Shown here: positions 55,390-56,402 of the stretch, piece after piece
Layout: the number at the start of each line of letters is the position of its first letter
Position numbering within the stretch: the first letter of the stretch is position 1
Assembly (NCBI GenBank): GCA_943841495.1
Contig: CALSYL010000008.1
Coordinates: 1-56,402, forward strand
DNA length: 56,402 nt
Source: an uncultured bacterium
Lineage (GTDB): Bacteria; Fidelibacterota; Marinisomatia; Marinisomatales; Marinisomataceae
Reading direction: 5' to 3'
Notes under the pieces: generated by a model
Seen by the model: only the letters and a program-made list of their open reading frames with translations
The model's database searches: none
What the model was told of the DNA's origin: nothing
Program-made: the position numbers and the translations under genes

Positions 55390-56402
55390 AAATACAAGAA
55401 ATAATTTTTTCAAATTTTCGACAATTCAGAGGTGAGCATAAACTAGAACTTGATACTAGTACAGATAAGCCTTTTAATATAATATTAGGGAATAATGGTT
55501 TTGGTAAAACATCTACGTACAGAGCATTAAATTGGTGTTTATTTAGCGAAGAGCCTAGATTGAAATCGTCGCAAAACAATTTTAGCAGTTACAGACTAAA
55601 CTTTAAAACCTCATTAGATATGAAAGTCGGTGAAACTGAGTCTGTATCAGTCAAATTGAAATTAATAGATTCAAAAAGTGAAGTAATAAATATTGAAAGG
55701 ACAGAGTTTTATAAAAAAATCGCAGATAAAACTTCTTCATCTCCAGTACAATTAAAGAAAATTTTAAAAGATGAAGAACTCACTATTTCATATTACGATA
55801 ATAATGGATTAAAAGAACTTGAAGATAATCAGGCTGAACAATTTCTAGAAAGCAGAATTATAAACAAAAGTATTAAAGATTTTTTCTTTTTTGACGGTCA
55901 AGATATTCAAGAATCAGTAACTAGAAATAACTCATCTACAATTTCTAATCATTTAGATATTCTAACAAGTATAACGGATATGCAAGGCGTTTTAAGGAAT
56001 TTAAATTCATTAAGAAAAGATTTGCTTAAAAAGGTTCCCAAATCGTCTTCTGGAGATTTACAAGGTATAATTGCTGATAAAATTCTCAAAAAAAATCAAC
56101 TTCACAAAAAAACTGAGCTAAAAACTAATTCATTGAAAGGATTAGAGGATTCTATAGAAAAACTTAAAAATGATATAATAGACTATGAAAAAATAATTAG
56201 CAAGAATCAGGCAACAAAAGAATTATTAATCATGAGAGATAATCTTGATACAAAAATTCAAGTTTTAAGAATGGAATACGACAAAATTGATGAATCAAAT
56301 AAATCAGATATTATTGGATCATTTGCAAGTATTGTGTTAAGGAGAGAAATTGACGTGTTTGACTCTATTATTCAAGAAAAGCTTGAAAACGAAGAGCTTC
56401 CT
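55386..56402 (+). CDS. DndD-like SMC/Rad50-type ATPase, 3'-truncated by window end
   Basis: Open for 339 codons to the window end. N-terminal MKIQEIIFSNFRQFRGEHKLELD then Walker A LGNNGFGKTS (residues 34-43), the SMC/AAA_23 pattern. The DndD-type motif FFFFDGQDIQES comes near residue 172-183, followed by coiled-coil segments (KKNQLHKKTELKTNSLKGLEDSIEKLKNDIIDYEKII). Closest in style to DndD and related defence ATPases. The C-terminal Walker B half is outside the window. It joins the preceding gene by ATGA. Confidence 0.85.
   Translation, partial: MKIQEIIFSNFRQFRGEHKLELDTSTDKPFNIILGNNGFGKTSTYRALNWCLFSEEPRLKSSQNNFSSYRLNFKTSLDMKVGETESVSVKLKLIDSKSEVINIERTEFYKKIADKTSSSPVQLKKILKDEELTISYYDNNGLKELEDNQAEQFLESRIINKSIKDFFFFDGQDIQESVTRNNSSTISNHLDILTSITDMQGVLRNLNSLRKDLLKKVPKSSSGDLQGIIADKILKKNQLHKKTELKTNSLKGLEDSIEKLKNDIIDYEKIISKNQATKELLIMRDNLDTKIQVLRMEYDKIDESNKSDIIGSFASIVLRREIDVFDSIIQEKLENEELP

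Noticed and set aside
51844-56402. Complete DISARM or Dnd system
   Set aside because: No DUF1998 (DrmB), no DndB/C/E and no separate DrmC are visible; only part of the locus is in the window, so a known name cannot be given.

Overview
The window is a gene-dense, AT-rich bacterial chromosome segment of 56.4 kb with short intergenic gaps, many 1-20 bp gene overlaps, and no stretch over 300 bases without a gene. Gene content (TldD/TldE pair, TIGR02206 and DUF6122-type membrane proteins, secreted proteins whose signal peptides end in GQ or SQ, nusA-infB-rbfA-truB-ribF-rpsO-pnp-ald order, six tRNAs with no encoded CCA) suggests a marine lineage of the FCB group, such as Candidatus Marinimicrobia (SAR406). 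That placement is inferred from style and content, not proven.

Layout. 1-3.0 kb: 5'-truncated trkH and uvrC. 3.0-4.4 kb, minus strand: cystathionine beta-synthase-like gene and hsp20, the latter with a sigma-54-like promoter. 4.6-7.3 kb: tldD-tldE. 7.4-11.1 kb: tRNA-Cys, tRNA-Leu, hydrolase, VOC protein, membrane proteins, an acidic repeat protein and tRNA-Ser. 11.1-14.3 kb: DUF6122, umuDC and yjjX. 14.3-17.4 kb: yceI, tRNA-Ser, gltX, tRNA-Arg(ACG) and tadA. 17.4-21.8 kb: steroid-reductase-like protein, SDR, thioesterase, yaaA and a TPR lipoprotein. 21.8-27.6 kb: a compact run dnaX-ybaB-recR-pgsA-pgpA-cinA-recA. 27.6-37.7 kb: suhB, a sodium:alanine symporter, rnhB-lepB, a coiled-coil protein, tRNA-Leu, an acyl-CoA synthetase, a PqqB-like protein and trhO. 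37.7-46.9 kb: the nusA-to-pnp translation/RNA operon plus ald. 46.9-51.7 kb: MerR regulator, msrA, leuS and a membrane protein. 51.8 kb to the end: a probable defence locus with an m5C methyltransferase, a divergent HKD-nuclease/SF2-helicase fusion, a small unknown protein and a DndD-like SMC ATPase cut by the window end.

The most notable points are these. All six tRNA genes are followed by CAA where CCA would stand. Four protein genes start 2-8 nt after a tRNA, with no room for a ribosome binding site. tRNA-Arg(ACG) sits 3 nt before tadA, the gene for the enzyme that edits it. dnaX lacks the zinc-module cysteines and has an A8 slippery run that would give a short gamma-like product through an immediate -1 frame stop. 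Four otherwise intact genes (trkH, yceI, gltX, leuS) each carry exactly one extra base, which looks like sequence error, although gltX has a shift-prone TTT TAA site.
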